DNA from: Actinoplanes sp. SE50/110
GTDB taxonomy: Bacteria > Actinomycetota > Actinomycetes > Mycobacteriales > Micromonosporaceae
NCBI RefSeq assembly: GCF_900119315.1
Contig: NZ_LT827010.1
Span: 284,001-348,000, forward strand
Reading direction: 5' to 3'
Length of the DNA stretch: 64,000 nucleotides
The notes beneath the pieces were generated by a model. The model had not been told where the DNA came from. It made no database searches and saw nothing but the letters and a program-made list of their open reading frames with translations. The position numbers and the translations under genes are program-made. How positions within the stretch are numbered: the first letter of the stretch is position 1; every line of letters begins with the position of its first letter. Shown here one piece after another: positions 33,532-40,997 of the stretch.

Positions 33532-34559
33532 GGCAGCCGGGCCACGAGAACGCCGGCGTCGTCGCGGCGGGTTCCGGCGTCACGCAGCACGGTCGCCGCG
33601 ATCAACTCCGGCGACCGGGTGAGCAGACCGGGATAGTCCGTCGGGTTCCAGCGGTCGACCACGCCGTCCGAATGCATCAGCACGAACCCGTCGGGCGGGA
33701 GCGGATACTCGTATTCCCGGATCTGCCGGCGCTGGTGACCGGCGATGCCGGGCATCGAGATCATGCCGCGCCGGGTGCCCTCGAAGCTGAAGATGGTGCC
33801 GGCGATGTTGCCGAGCCCCGCATACCGCGCCTGACGGGTCGCCGGATCCAGGTCGGCGACGGCCAGCGCCGCGCCGCGGGTGTGTCCCATCGCCCGGTGC
33901 AAGGCCTCGACGATCGCGGCCGGTGACGTCGCCGGCGTCTCCCGGAACACCCGGACCGCCTCGCGGGAGGCGGCCGCGGCCAGCCCGCCGTGCCCCAGTC
34001 CGTCGCAGACCAGCATCTGCCGGCGGCCGTCCATCTCGCGGATCGCCACCGCGTCGCCGGACACCGTCTCCCCGGTGATCGGCCGGGTCAGCCCGGACGC
34101 CCAGGCCGGCGGTGGCGTCACTCCCGGCCAGACCTGCACGGCCAGCACCGTGCCCCGGCCCGGGACCGAATGCAGATCCCAGCGGCCGGCCTGCCGCTGG
34201 ATCGCTCCCAGCCCGATGCCCAGCGTGCCGGCGGTGGAATGGCCGTCGCCGAACGCGTGCGGCACGTCGGACATCCCCGGGCCGCTGTCGATCGCGATCA
34301 GCTCCACGCCGGCCTGCTCCGCGGTGCGGACCGTGCGGACCAGAATGGTGCCCTGGTGGGCGTGCTTGACCAGATTTCCGGCCATCTCGGCGGCGACGAT
34401 CGACAGATCCGCGATCCGGCGCTCCGGCATGGCCAGCTCGGCGGCGAGACGTTCCGCGGCGCGGCGGACGGCGGCGGCAGTCCCGGCGGCCTCCACCCGG
34501 AACCAGACTCCCTCGTCGAGAAGTCCTTCGGGTACGAGAGCCACCGTTCCTCCAGTCAT
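33528..34559 (-). CDS. HATPase-PP2C fusion (RsbT/RsbX-like)
   Basis: 343 residues from ATG 34559 (ATGA overlap with RsbT; an upstream GTG was rejected). Residues about 1-130 are an anti-sigma-type ATPase (AAEMAGNLVKHAH N box, IDSGPGMSD, GTLGIGLGAIQRQ). Residues about 150-343 are a small PP2C domain (AIREMDGRRQMLVCDGLGHGGLAA, MHSDGVVD, RDDAGVLVAR) like RsbX, which resets the stressosome by removing phosphates from RsbS and RsbR. Kinase and phosphatase domains in one chain could both set and reset the same STAS partner. Gene order after rsbT supports an RsbX-like role, as in Bacillus. Confidence 0.88.
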   Translation of the reverse strand: MTGGTVALVPEGLLDEGVWFRVEAAGTAAAVRRAAERLAAELAMPERRIADLSIVAAEMAGNLVKHAHQGTILVRTVRTAEQAGVELIAIDSGPGMSDVPHAFGDGHSTAGTLGIGLGAIQRQAGRWDLHSVPGRGTVLAVQVWPGVTPPPAWASGLTRPITGETVSGDAVAIREMDGRRQMLVCDGLGHGGLAAAASREAVRVFRETPATSPAAIVEALHRAMGHTRGAALAVADLDPATRQARYAGLGNIAGTIFSFEGTRRGMISMPGIAGHQRRQIREYEYPLPPDGFVLMHSDGVVDRWNPTDYPGLLTRSPELIAATVLRDAGTRRDDAGVLVARLP

Positions 34560-34960
34560 CGGCACCACTTGGTCACGGTGATGGTCGTACCCTCGCCCAC
34601 TGCGGTTTCGATGCTGAACTCGTCGACCAGCCGGCGGGCGCCGCTCAGCCCGAGGCCGAGCCCGCCGCCGGTGGTGTAGCCGTCGGTCAGGGCCAGGTCG
34701 AGATCGGCGATACCCGGCCCCTGGTCGGAGAAAACGATCCGGATGCCGGCCCGCAGATCGTTGCGCACCCGGCTCACCTCGACCTCGCCGCCACCGCCGT
34801 AGACCAGGGTGTTGCGGGCCAGCTCGCTGGCCGCGGTGACCAGCTTGGTCTGGTCGACCAGGGAGAGCTTGGCCTCGACGGAGACGGTGCGCACGAGCTG
34901 CCGGACACGCACCACGTCCTGGTCGGTGGTGACCGGGATCCGCCGGCTCTCCTCGTTCAC
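34556..34960 (-). CDS. rsbT: RsbT-like serine/threonine kinase
   Basis: 134 residues from GTG 34960 (GTGA overlap with rsbS). It is a GHKL-type kinase with N box SELARNTLVYGGGG, FSDQGPGIAD and the GLGLGLSGARRL glycine box; the length matches RsbT. In stressosomes RsbT phosphorylates RsbS and RsbR and then leaves to activate a partner phosphatase. Here the partner could be the PP2C proteins of the same operon. The position directly after the RsbS gene supports the symbol. Confidence 0.93.
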   Translation of the reverse strand: MNEESRRIPVTTDQDVVRVRQLVRTVSVEAKLSLVDQTKLVTAASELARNTLVYGGGGEVEVSRVRNDLRAGIRIVFSDQGPGIADLDLALTDGYTTGGGLGLGLSGARRLVDEFSIETAVGEGTTITVTKWCR

Positions 34961-35382
34961 GGCGCGGTTACCGCCGTCTGGTCGGCTTCGTCCTCGTCCT
35001 CGTCGTCGTCGAATTCGCCCATGGTCACGGCCCGGCTCTGGGCCAGCATCTCGATGGCCAGCTCGACGTTGAGCGCCGTCCGGATCCCCGGCAGTGACAG
35101 GCCCAGCTCGACCAGGGTGATCGCGACCGCCGGACGCATGCCGACCACGACCGTCTCGGCGTCCAGCACCCGGGAGACCGAGGCGATGGTGGCCAGGGTG
35201 CGGCCGACGAACGAGTCGACGATGTCCAGCGCGCTGATGTCGATGATCACACCGTGGCAGCCGGTGGCCACGATCCTCTCGGCCAGATCCTCCTGCAGCT
35301 GCAGGGCGGTCTGGTCCTCCATGTCGATCTGGATGGAGACCAGGAGGATGTCGCCGATCTTCAGGACCGGGACGCGTTCCAC
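34957..35382 (-). CDS. rsbS: RsbS-like STAS protein of the stressosome
   Basis: 141 residues from GTG 35382, one base after the rsbR stop. A single STAS domain covers residues about 1-115, with the RsbS phospho-site DIVDSFVGRTL (Ser57, equivalent to Bacillus Ser59). The last 25 residues form an acidic tail (FDDDEDEDEADQ) not typical of Bacillus RsbS. It builds the stressosome core with RsbR and holds RsbT until phosphorylated. Confidence 0.93.
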   Translation of the reverse strand: MERVPVLKIGDILLVSIQIDMEDQTALQLQEDLAERIVATGCHGVIIDISALDIVDSFVGRTLATIASVSRVLDAETVVVGMRPAVAITLVELGLSLPGIRTALNVELAIEMLAQSRAVTMGEFDDDEDEDEADQTAVTAP

Positions 35383-35383
35383 G

Positions 35384-36244
35384 TCAGCGCTCCGTCCGCT
35401 TGGCCGTCACGACCTTGTAGCTGTTGCGGCCCAGCACGTAACGCAGCGCGTCGGCCAGCGAGGACTTGGTGGCGATGTCACCGAACTCGATGCCGAGCGC
35501 CACGATGGTCTGCGCGATCTGCGGGCGGATGCCGGAGATGATGCAGTCGGCGCCCATCAGCCGGGCGGCCACCACCGTCTTCAGGATGTGCTGGGCCACC
35601 TGGGTGTCGACCGCCGGGACACCGGTGATGTCGATGATCGCGTACGGCGAGCCGGTGTCGACCAGAGTCTGCAGCAGCCGCTCCATCACCACCTGGGCGC
35701 GGGCCGAGTCCAGCGTGCCGACCAGCGGGACGGCGACCACACCCTCCCACAGCTTGACCACCGGGGTGGACAGCTCCAGCAGCTGCTCGGCCTGATCGGC
35801 GATCAGCGACTCGCGGACCCGCACATAGGCGTCGAAGGTGAACAGGGCGGCCCGGTCCACGAACGCCGAGAACGCCACGTAGCCGCGCAGGGTGTGCGCG
35901 TCGTCACCGGCATCACCGAGCACCTCGAGGACCGCGTCCTTGAGCGCGAACACGCTGACCGCCGTCTCGGTCGCCGAGAACCCCTGCCGGGCCCGGCTGC
36001 TGGACAGCTCGCTCAGCTGGGCCCGCAGCTCGCCGGCCGCCTCGTCGCCGAGGTCCTGCGCGCCGGCGGCCAGCGCCTGCTGGAAACCCTTATGCAAGTC
36101 CCTGGTCTGCCGCTCCAACTCGGGCCGGCTCATGCGGCCCTGCAAGCTGACCCCGACCAGCACCGCCCAGCGGGCGACCAGCCCGTCGGCGTGCTCTTTG
36201 AGCAGGTCAGCGAAGCGACCCGACTCATCCGGACTCAGCGCCAC
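35384..36244 (-). CDS. rsbR: RsbR-like stressosome co-antagonist
   Basis: 286 residues from GTG 36244 (GGGGGAGG upstream); longer in-frame starts lack a ribosome site. The N-terminal half (about 1-140) is a helical globin-like sensor part without the haem histidine pattern being evident. The C-terminal STAS domain (about 165-280) keeps two threonines in the family phospho-segments, VDTQVAQHIL (Thr214) and RPQIAQTIVALG (Thr246). RsbR proteins form the outer sensory turrets of stressosomes. First gene of the six-gene rsbR-rsbS-rsbT-rsbX-kinase-phosphatase operon. Confidence 0.92.
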   Translation of the reverse strand: MALSPDESGRFADLLKEHADGLVARWAVLVGVSLQGRMSRPELERQTRDLHKGFQQALAAGAQDLGDEAAGELRAQLSELSSSRARQGFSATETAVSVFALKDAVLEVLGDAGDDAHTLRGYVAFSAFVDRAALFTFDAYVRVRESLIADQAEQLLELSTPVVKLWEGVVAVPLVGTLDSARAQVVMERLLQTLVDTGSPYAIIDITGVPAVDTQVAQHILKTVVAARLMGADCIISGIRPQIAQTIVALGIEFGDIATKSSLADALRYVLGRNSYKVVTAKRTER

Positions 36245-36368
36245 CGCTGCCTCCCCCACCACACGATCCGTGCGCAACGGCCGGACTTTACCATCAGGGT
36301 GTCCGTTAATTGCTGTAGACCAACTAATGGACAAGGTCAAGGCCTGCCTCCCACGGCGCGCGACGTCC

Positions 36369-36385
36369 CGGTACGTGGAGTACCG
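36369..36385. promoter_or_regulatory. Inverted repeat upstream of the divergent STAS gene
   Basis: CGGTAC GTGGA GTACCG is a perfect 6-base palindrome with a 5-base centre, 26 bases before ATG 36411 and in the 166-base divergent region shared with rsbR. A possible operator; no known regulator matches it. Confidence 0.35.
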
Positions 36386-36410
36386 TTCAGCAATAACAGG
36401 AGGGTCCCGA

Positions 36411-36764
36411 ATGTCCTTGACGGTGCAGACCGAACAACGCGGTGACATGGTCGTCGTGTCGGTGGCCGGTGAGCTCGACATGGCCACCGCGCCGCAGTTG
36501 CAGGACCAGATCAGTGATCTGCTGGAGAAGGGCCGGACCAGGCTGGTCTTCGACCTGGCCGAGGTCTCGTTCTGTGACTCCACCGGGCTGTCCGTTTTCG
36601 TCCGGGCGAAGAACAGCACCGACGACGCCGGCGGGACGGTGCGGCTGGCCGCGCCGCAGCGGGGGGTGCTGCGCATCCTCGAGGTCAGCGGGCTGGTCGA
36701 GGTGCTGCACACCTATCCGACGGTCGACGAGGCGGTCACCGCTGAGGAACCCGCGCTCGACTGA
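36411..36764 (+). CDS. STAS-domain anti-anti-sigma factor
   Basis: 117 residues, ATG 36411 with AGGAGGG upstream. A compact STAS domain of the SpoIIAA/RsbV type: VVVSVAGELDMATAPQLQDQI and VFDLAEVSFCDSTGLSVFVRA, where the serine of CDSTG is the canonical phospho-site. Unphosphorylated forms bind an RsbW-type kinase and free the sigma factor. It is divergent from the stressosome operon and could be the substrate of its phosphatases. The partner is not proven. Confidence 0.93.
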   Translation: MSLTVQTEQRGDMVVVSVAGELDMATAPQLQDQISDLLEKGRTRLVFDLAEVSFCDSTGLSVFVRAKNSTDDAGGTVRLAAPQRGVLRILEVSGLVEVLHTYPTVDEAVTAEEPALD

Positions 36765-36864
36765 CGCGAGTCTCGTCGCCTTCGCGGGGCCGGTCGGCGT
36801 AGTTTGTCGCCGACCGGTGACGGGAAACTGTGGCCGGGATTAGCTTCGGCCCCCAGGAGTGCCC

Positions 36865-37341
36865 GTGAAGAAGATGTTCCAAGGCTTCAAAGACTTCATC
36901 ATGCGCGGCAACGTCGTCGACCTTGCCGTCGGTGTGGTCATCGGTTCCGCTTTCACCGCCGTGGTGACCAGCCTGACGAACGGCTTCCTGAAGCCGCTCA
37001 TCCAGGTGATCAGTGGCGGTAACGGGATGGATGCGGGTTCGTTCAAGATCCGCGGCGTCAAGTTCGACTACGCGACCTTCATCAACTCGGCCATCACGTT
37101 CCTGCTGACCGCCGCGGTCCTCTACTTCCTCGTCGTCTACCCGCTCAACGTGCTCGCCGAGCGGCGCCGGCGGGGCGAGGAGCCGCCGCCGAAGAGCCCC
37201 AGCGAAGAGGTCAAGCTGCTCACCGAGATCCGTGACGCGCTGGTGGCGCAGGCGGCCGCCGGGCGCGGCAACACCCAGGGACAGGTGTACGGAAGCGCGG
37301 TGGACGAGGTGCTGCAGCGTCGCCAGGACCCGCCGCGCTGA
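36865..37341 (+). CDS. mscL: Large-conductance mechanosensitive channel
   Basis: 158 residues from GTG 36865 (AGGAG five bases upstream; GTG 36859 overlaps that site). The start KKMFQGFKDFIMRGNVVDLAVGVVIG is the canonical amphipathic helix and TM1 glycine pattern. TM2 is around residues 75-100 (SAITFLLTAAVLYFLVVYPL), followed by the RRRRGEEPPPKS linker and a coiled-coil tail. MscL opens under membrane tension to release solutes on hypo-osmotic shock. The tail is longer than in E. coli (136 residues) but similar to other actinobacteria. Monocistronic. Confidence 0.97.
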   Translation: MKKMFQGFKDFIMRGNVVDLAVGVVIGSAFTAVVTSLTNGFLKPLIQVISGGNGMDAGSFKIRGVKFDYATFINSAITFLLTAAVLYFLVVYPLNVLAERRRRGEEPPPKSPSEEVKLLTEIRDALVAQAAAGRGNTQGQVYGSAVDEVLQRRQDPPR

Positions 37342-37418
37342 CTTCGATGATCGCCGCGTCGGTGCCGGGGGTCGCCCCACTGCGCTGTCGGTGAAAAGAT
37401 CGGCCCTCCCGGCACGGT

Positions 37419-37434
37419 TCGAACAAATGTTCGA
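37419..37434. promoter_or_regulatory. LexA (SOS) box upstream of the 76-residue gene
   Basis: TCGAAC AAAT GTTCGA is a perfect match to the actinobacterial LexA consensus TCGAAC-N4-GTTCGA. It ends 12 bases before ATG 37447. A TACAGT hexamer (37435-37440) directly after it resembles a -10 box whose start point would fall at or near the A of the ATG, suggesting a leaderless SOS-induced transcript. Confidence 0.85.
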
Positions 37435-37446
37435 TACAGTGCCGGG

Positions 37447-37677
37447 ATGGAGCAGCGTAAGCACTGGTGGAACGGTAAATGGGGACGTCTCGCCCGGAAG
37501 GACGTCTACCTCCGTACCAATGGGGACCAGTGGTATGTCGAGCAGCGTGCCGGGGGCTCCGACGGCACGTCCCACTTCTTCGAGTACGACTCGGAGGACG
37601 CCGCCCTCGACATGGTGCGCGCCCTGCTCAACGGGCCCGACGAGTGGCGGGAGCTGTCCGTGCGACCGCCCCGGTGA
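37447..37677 (+). CDS. Small conserved-type hypothetical protein, probably SOS-induced
   Basis: 76 residues, ATG 37447. Sequence is rich in Trp and charged residues (HWWNGKWGRLARKDVYL, QWYVEQRAGG, FFEYDSEDAALDMVRALL), without membrane segment or known motif. A perfect LexA box and a -10-like TACAGT stand directly upstream and there is no Shine-Dalgarno motif, so the message may be leaderless. It is flanked by mscL and an antisense zinc-finger protein, so it is transcribed alone. A DNA-damage-linked function is inferred only from the LexA box. Confidence 0.75.
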   Translation: MEQRKHWWNGKWGRLARKDVYLRTNGDQWYVEQRAGGSDGTSHFFEYDSEDAALDMVRALLNGPDEWRELSVRPPR

Positions 37678-37755
37678 GGCCGGCGCGACGGCCCGTGTAC
37701 CCGTCGGGCGAGGCCGGCCACCGAAGTCGGCGTTCCGGTTTCCGGCGAGGTCCTG

Positions 37756-38544
37756 TCACGCGGCCTGCTGATCGTCGTGGTGGGCGGTGAGCGGGCCGGT
37801 CGGCGGGACCAGCCGCAGGCCGGGGCGGTGCGGCGCCGCGATCCCGGGCTCGTCCTCGGCCGCGCCGGTCAGGCGCCAGCCCGCACCGGCCCGTGCGCCG
37901 GGCGGCCGCGCGGTGTCGCCGGCACCCCGGGAGAGCACCACCACCAGCAGATAGCCGACGATCACGAAGCCGTGCCCGACCAGCCGGGCGACGTCCACCC
38001 GGCCGCCGGTCAGATCGTTGAGCGAGAGCAGCAGCAGCATCGCGACGAACGCGGTGAGCATCGGCACCAGGCCGACCGGGCGGGTCCGCCGCAGCGCGAT
38101 GAAGAGATATCCGGCGCCGATCGCGGCGTTCCAGGCGGCCGACTCGTTCCACAGGTGGCCCGGGGTCGCGGACAGGCCCAGGTGCACGTGCCCGGCGGCC
38201 GAGTCACCGCCGATCTGCGCCAGCCCCAGGATGATCTGGACCGCGCCGACCAGCGCGAGCGACACGTAGAGCAGCGCCGCCACCGGGAGTCGCCGCCACC
38301 ACCGGGCCGGGGCCGGTCGGGCCGGGGCCGAGGGCGGCAGGGCGGCCAGGATCGACGCGCTGAGATCCGGCACGTCGGGCATCCGCCCGGTGCTCGTCAT
38401 CCGGTTGACCGCCGCGGCCGCATCCAGCCACGCCCGGCAGCCCGCGCAGCCGGACACGTGCTCGTCGACCAGCGGGCGCAGGGCCGGATCGTCCTCGCCG
38501 TCCAACTGCGCGGACAGCATCTCGCGCCACCGTTCACACGCCAT
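37756..38544 (-). CDS. Membrane protein with N-terminal zinc-finger anti-sigma (zf-HC2) domain
   Basis: 262 residues from ATG 38544. Residues about 1-45 form the ZAS/zf-HC2 motif (CERWREMLSAQLDGE, then VDEHVSGCAGCRAWL with HxxxCxxC). About five to six hydrophobic segments follow between residues 90 and 215 (for example LYVSLALVGAVQIILGL and LVPMLTAFVAMLLLLSL). Such proteins usually hold an ECF sigma factor at the membrane, but no sigma gene is adjacent, so its partner is elsewhere or it has another role. The C-terminal 45 residues are a polar tail. Confidence 0.8.
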   Translation of the reverse strand: MACERWREMLSAQLDGEDDPALRPLVDEHVSGCAGCRAWLDAAAAVNRMTSTGRMPDVPDLSASILAALPPSAPARPAPARWWRRLPVAALLYVSLALVGAVQIILGLAQIGGDSAAGHVHLGLSATPGHLWNESAAWNAAIGAGYLFIALRRTRPVGLVPMLTAFVAMLLLLSLNDLTGGRVDVARLVGHGFVIVGYLLVVVLSRGAGDTARPPGARAGAGWRLTGAAEDEPGIAAPHRPGLRLVPPTGPLTAHHDDQQAA

Positions 38545-38594
38545 GCATCCATAGTCGCGCGGGACCGGCGAATGGTTCCCGGCGATGTCCGGGG

Positions 38595-39218
38595 TCAGCG
38601 GTGGTGGTGGTCGTCGACCTGCAGCTCCTCGCTGTGCCCGAGCAGGCGGCGCCGCTCCCGGAAAGCGCGCAGGTTCGCCGTGTTGCCGCAGGTGCTGACG
38701 TCGTGCCAGACGCCGCTGTTGTTGCGCGAGGTGTCGAAGAACGCGGCCCGGCAGACCGTGTTGTGGCAGAGCTTGAGCCGCGGCCAGAGGCCGGCCTGCT
38801 GGGCGAGCAGCGCCTCGGCCCAGAGCGCGGACGCCAGCCAGCGGGTGCCCCGGCCGGTCGGCACCACCCGCACCCAGCCGGCCGCGTCCGGCGCCAGGCT
38901 GACCGGGACGTCGGCGGGGGGCAGGGCGCCGGGCGGCTCCTGGTTCGCCCCGGCGAGCACCACCTGCTCGAAGGCCGACCGCAGCCGGCGCAGCGACCGC
39001 AGGTCGGTGGCGGACAGCAGCAGGGTGGGGGCGGGCAGGCCGGACGTCCGGGACCAGGTGCCCAGCGCGTCGGTCACCCACCACTGGGCGTCCTCGACGA
39101 CTCCGAGCAGGTCAGGGCCGTACGACATCGCCGCGCGAGTGTTCAGCAGCTCCTGGATGAGCGCGAAGCCTCCGGGCGCCTCCCGCACGCCGTGCCGGGC
39201 GCTCGCCTTCCACGACAT
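38595..39218 (-). CDS. CGNR zinc-finger (ABATE-domain) protein
   Basis: 207 residues, ATG 39218. The N-terminal ABATE region (GFALIQELLNTRAA) precedes the C-terminal CGNR finger: LCHNTVCRAAFFDTSRNNSGVWHDVSTCGNTANLRAFRERRR. The signature CGNR reads CGNT here. These proteins are putative DNA- or RNA-binding regulators of actinobacteria with stress links. A perfect AAGAGT-N5-ACTCTT palindrome starts 5 bases upstream of the start codon and may be its operator. Confidence 0.88.
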   Translation of the reverse strand: MSWKASARHGVREAPGGFALIQELLNTRAAMSYGPDLLGVVEDAQWWVTDALGTWSRTSGLPAPTLLLSATDLRSLRRLRSAFEQVVLAGANQEPPGALPPADVPVSLAPDAAGWVRVVPTGRGTRWLASALWAEALLAQQAGLWPRLKLCHNTVCRAAFFDTSRNNSGVWHDVSTCGNTANLRAFRERRRLLGHSEELQVDDHHHR

Positions 39219-39223
39219 AGCCG

Positions 39224-39240
39224 AAGAGTACTTGACTCTT
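39224..39240. promoter_or_regulatory. Palindrome directly upstream of the CGNR gene
   Basis: AAGAGT ACTTG ACTCTT is a perfect 6-base inverted repeat, 5 bases before ATG 39218 on the minus strand. The position over the ribosome-site region suggests repression or autoregulation. Confidence 0.5.
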
Positions 39241-39323
39241 TTTCACGGCTCGGCCCGCCGGCTTGGAGATCACCCACCTGGGCGGGTGGACAATGGTGGA
39301 AGGCGATCGATGGGAGGCGCGGC

Positions 39324-40142
39324 GTGCGCAGACTGTTGGCGGCCACGCTGGGGACGGTGGCCGCGCTGACCCTGATCGCCGGCTGCGACTCCGGCCGCGG
39401 CACCGGCCCGACGGGCGCGCAGGGCACCGCCGGTGTGCCGGGCACTGCCACCGGCGTACCCCCGCGGCAATCGACCGCGCCCAGCGCCTCCGCCGAGCCG
39501 TCCGCCTCGGTCGTGCCCGGCCCGTCGGTGTCGGCGCCGGCGGCGCCGCGGAAACTCAAGGTCGGCGCCAAGGGCGGTGACGTCCTGGCGGTACAGCGGC
39601 GGCTGACCGAGTTGGGCTATTGGAACGGCGGGGCGGACGGCACCTTCGGCGACAGCACTCAGCAGGCCGTCTATGCGCTGCAGAAAGCGGCGGGCATCGG
39701 CCGCGACGGCACCGTCGGACCGAAAACGCTCAAGGCGCTGGACGCCGGGGTGCGCCCGGCGGCGCGGTCGACCAAGGGGCGGGTCGTCGAGATCGACCTG
39801 AACCGGCAACTGCTCCTGCTCGTCGACGGCGGCCGGATCACGCAGATCTTCAACACCTCGACCGGATCGAACCGGTACTACGAGCAGAAGGGTGGGCGGT
39901 TCCTGGCCGACACCCCCCGTGGGAGGTTCACCGTGGGCCGGGAGATCGACGGGTGGCGGAACGCGCCGCTCGGGCTGCTGTGGCGGCCCAAATACTTCAA
40001 CGGCGGGATCGCCGTGCACGGGGCGAACAGTGTCCCGCCCTACGCCGCGTCACACGGTTGCGCCCGGGTGTCGATCGCCGCGATGAACTGGATGTGGAAC
40101 AACGACGCGCTGCCGCTGAAGACCAAGGTCTGGGTGTACTAG
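39324..40142 (+). CDS. L,D-transpeptidase lipoprotein with peptidoglycan-binding domain
   Basis: 272 residues from GTG 39324 (GGGAGG upstream). The signal ends in lipobox LIAGC (Cys21), so the protein is anchored outside the membrane. A Pro/Ser/Ala-rich spacer (about 22-75) leads to a PG_binding_1 domain (about 78-140, LTELGYWNGGADGTFGDSTQQAV). A YkuD catalytic domain (about 148-272) contains the active-site segment SHGCARVS (Cys246) and the upstream GIAVHGAN histidine. It forms 3-3 peptidoglycan cross-links. The last 93 bases overlap an antisense gene at 40050-40550. Confidence 0.92.
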   Translation: MRRLLAATLGTVAALTLIAGCDSGRGTGPTGAQGTAGVPGTATGVPPRQSTAPSASAEPSASVVPGPSVSAPAAPRKLKVGAKGGDVLAVQRRLTELGYWNGGADGTFGDSTQQAVYALQKAAGIGRDGTVGPKTLKALDAGVRPAARSTKGRVVEIDLNRQLLLLVDGGRITQIFNTSTGSNRYYEQKGGRFLADTPRGRFTVGREIDGWRNAPLGLLWRPKYFNGGIAVHGANSVPPYAASHGCARVSIAAMNWMWNNDALPLKTKVWVY

Positions 40143-40550
40143 GCCGCGCTGCCGGGGCACCTGCGCACCGTGCTGCGCCACCGGCTGGTAGAGCTCGGCG
40201 CAGATCACGACGCCCAGCCAGGGCACCCACGGCCCGCTGAGCACCAGCGGCGCCGGCCGGCCGCGCAGCCGCAACGACACGGTGCAGTCGCGCGGCTCGC
40301 TGTCCACCCCGGTGATCGACCGCAGGGACCACTCCCGGTCACCGACGATGAGCCGCTGGCTGGTGATCACCACGACCCGGCGGCCGTCCCCGTCGACGTC
40401 GGCCGGGAACCAGCCGTACTGCCGCTCGGCGGGCCGCAGCCGCACGGTCGGCGCCACCGGAGCCGGCCGGCCACCCCGCTCCACCAGCGCGGACAACATG
40501 ACCATCGACCGGAACCCGGCCGCCAGCTGCCCCTCGTCCCACCCCGTCAC
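40050..40550 (-). CDS. Hypothetical PH-like domain protein, 3' end overlapping the transpeptidase gene
   Basis: 166 residues from GTG 40550 (GGAG seven bases upstream); ATG 40580 is an alternative. Residues 60-115 contain a regular beta pattern (YGWFPADVDGDGRRVVVITSQRLIVGDREWSLRSI) compatible with a bacterial PH-like fold. The last 30-40 residues are Arg/His/Pro/Gln-rich and lie antisense to the transpeptidase C-terminus, so the true end may be earlier in an ancestor and this tail may be read-through after loss of a stop. Function unknown. Confidence 0.5.
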   Translation of the reverse strand: MTGWDEGQLAAGFRSMVMLSALVERGGRPAPVAPTVRLRPAERQYGWFPADVDGDGRRVVVITSQRLIVGDREWSLRSITGVDSEPRDCTVSLRLRGRPAPLVLSGPWVPWLGVVICAELYQPVAQHGAQVPRQRGLVHPDLGLQRQRVVVPHPVHRGDRHPGATV

Positions 40551-40735
40551 GTGAATACTCCGATCCCCGGGCGGCCCCATTCCGCCTCACCGACACTTGC
40601 ACGCCGCAGGCGCTCTGACCAGCGAATACACACCCTAGTGGCGACATTGGCCAGTTCGCCGCCGGGTTTCGCACGACCCGGTTACCCCGTCCGGGTACCC
40701 CCTACGACTCGGCGCGGCCGACTACGGTCCCGGAG

Positions 40736-40990
40736 GTGACCAGCCCCGATCCGCGTGGCCGGATGTCCGTTTCGGTCCTCACCGCCGCCACCGTGGTCGC
40801 GGTGCTCGCCGCCGGACTGGCCGCCCTCCAGGCGCACCATGCGCCGAGCGTCCCGATGCTCTGCATCGCCGTCGTCCTCGGCACCGACGTGGTCGCGCTG
40901 TTCCTGCTCCTCGGCCTGCTGAGGCCGGCCGCTCCCGAGCGGCCGACCTCAACCGAGCCGATGCTCACCGACCTGAGCGCCGAATCCTGA
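40736..40990 (+). CDS. Small two-helix membrane protein
   Basis: 84 residues from GTG 40736. Two hydrophobic segments (about 13-33 and 42-62) around a short HHAPS loop, with a polar tail. No ribosome site is obvious. Coding potential is supported by codon pattern and membrane topology only. Convergent with the oligopeptidase gene (7 bases between stops). Confidence 0.45.
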   Translation: MTSPDPRGRMSVSVLTAATVVAVLAAGLAALQAHHAPSVPMLCIAVVLGTDVVALFLLLGLLRPAAPERPTSTEPMLTDLSAES

Positions 40991-40997
40991 ACCGTCC

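Noticed and set aside
40170..40739. 189-residue frame on the + strand
   Set aside because: Antisense to the hypothetical gene at 40050-40550, His/Arg/Pro/Gln-rich, without ribosome site.
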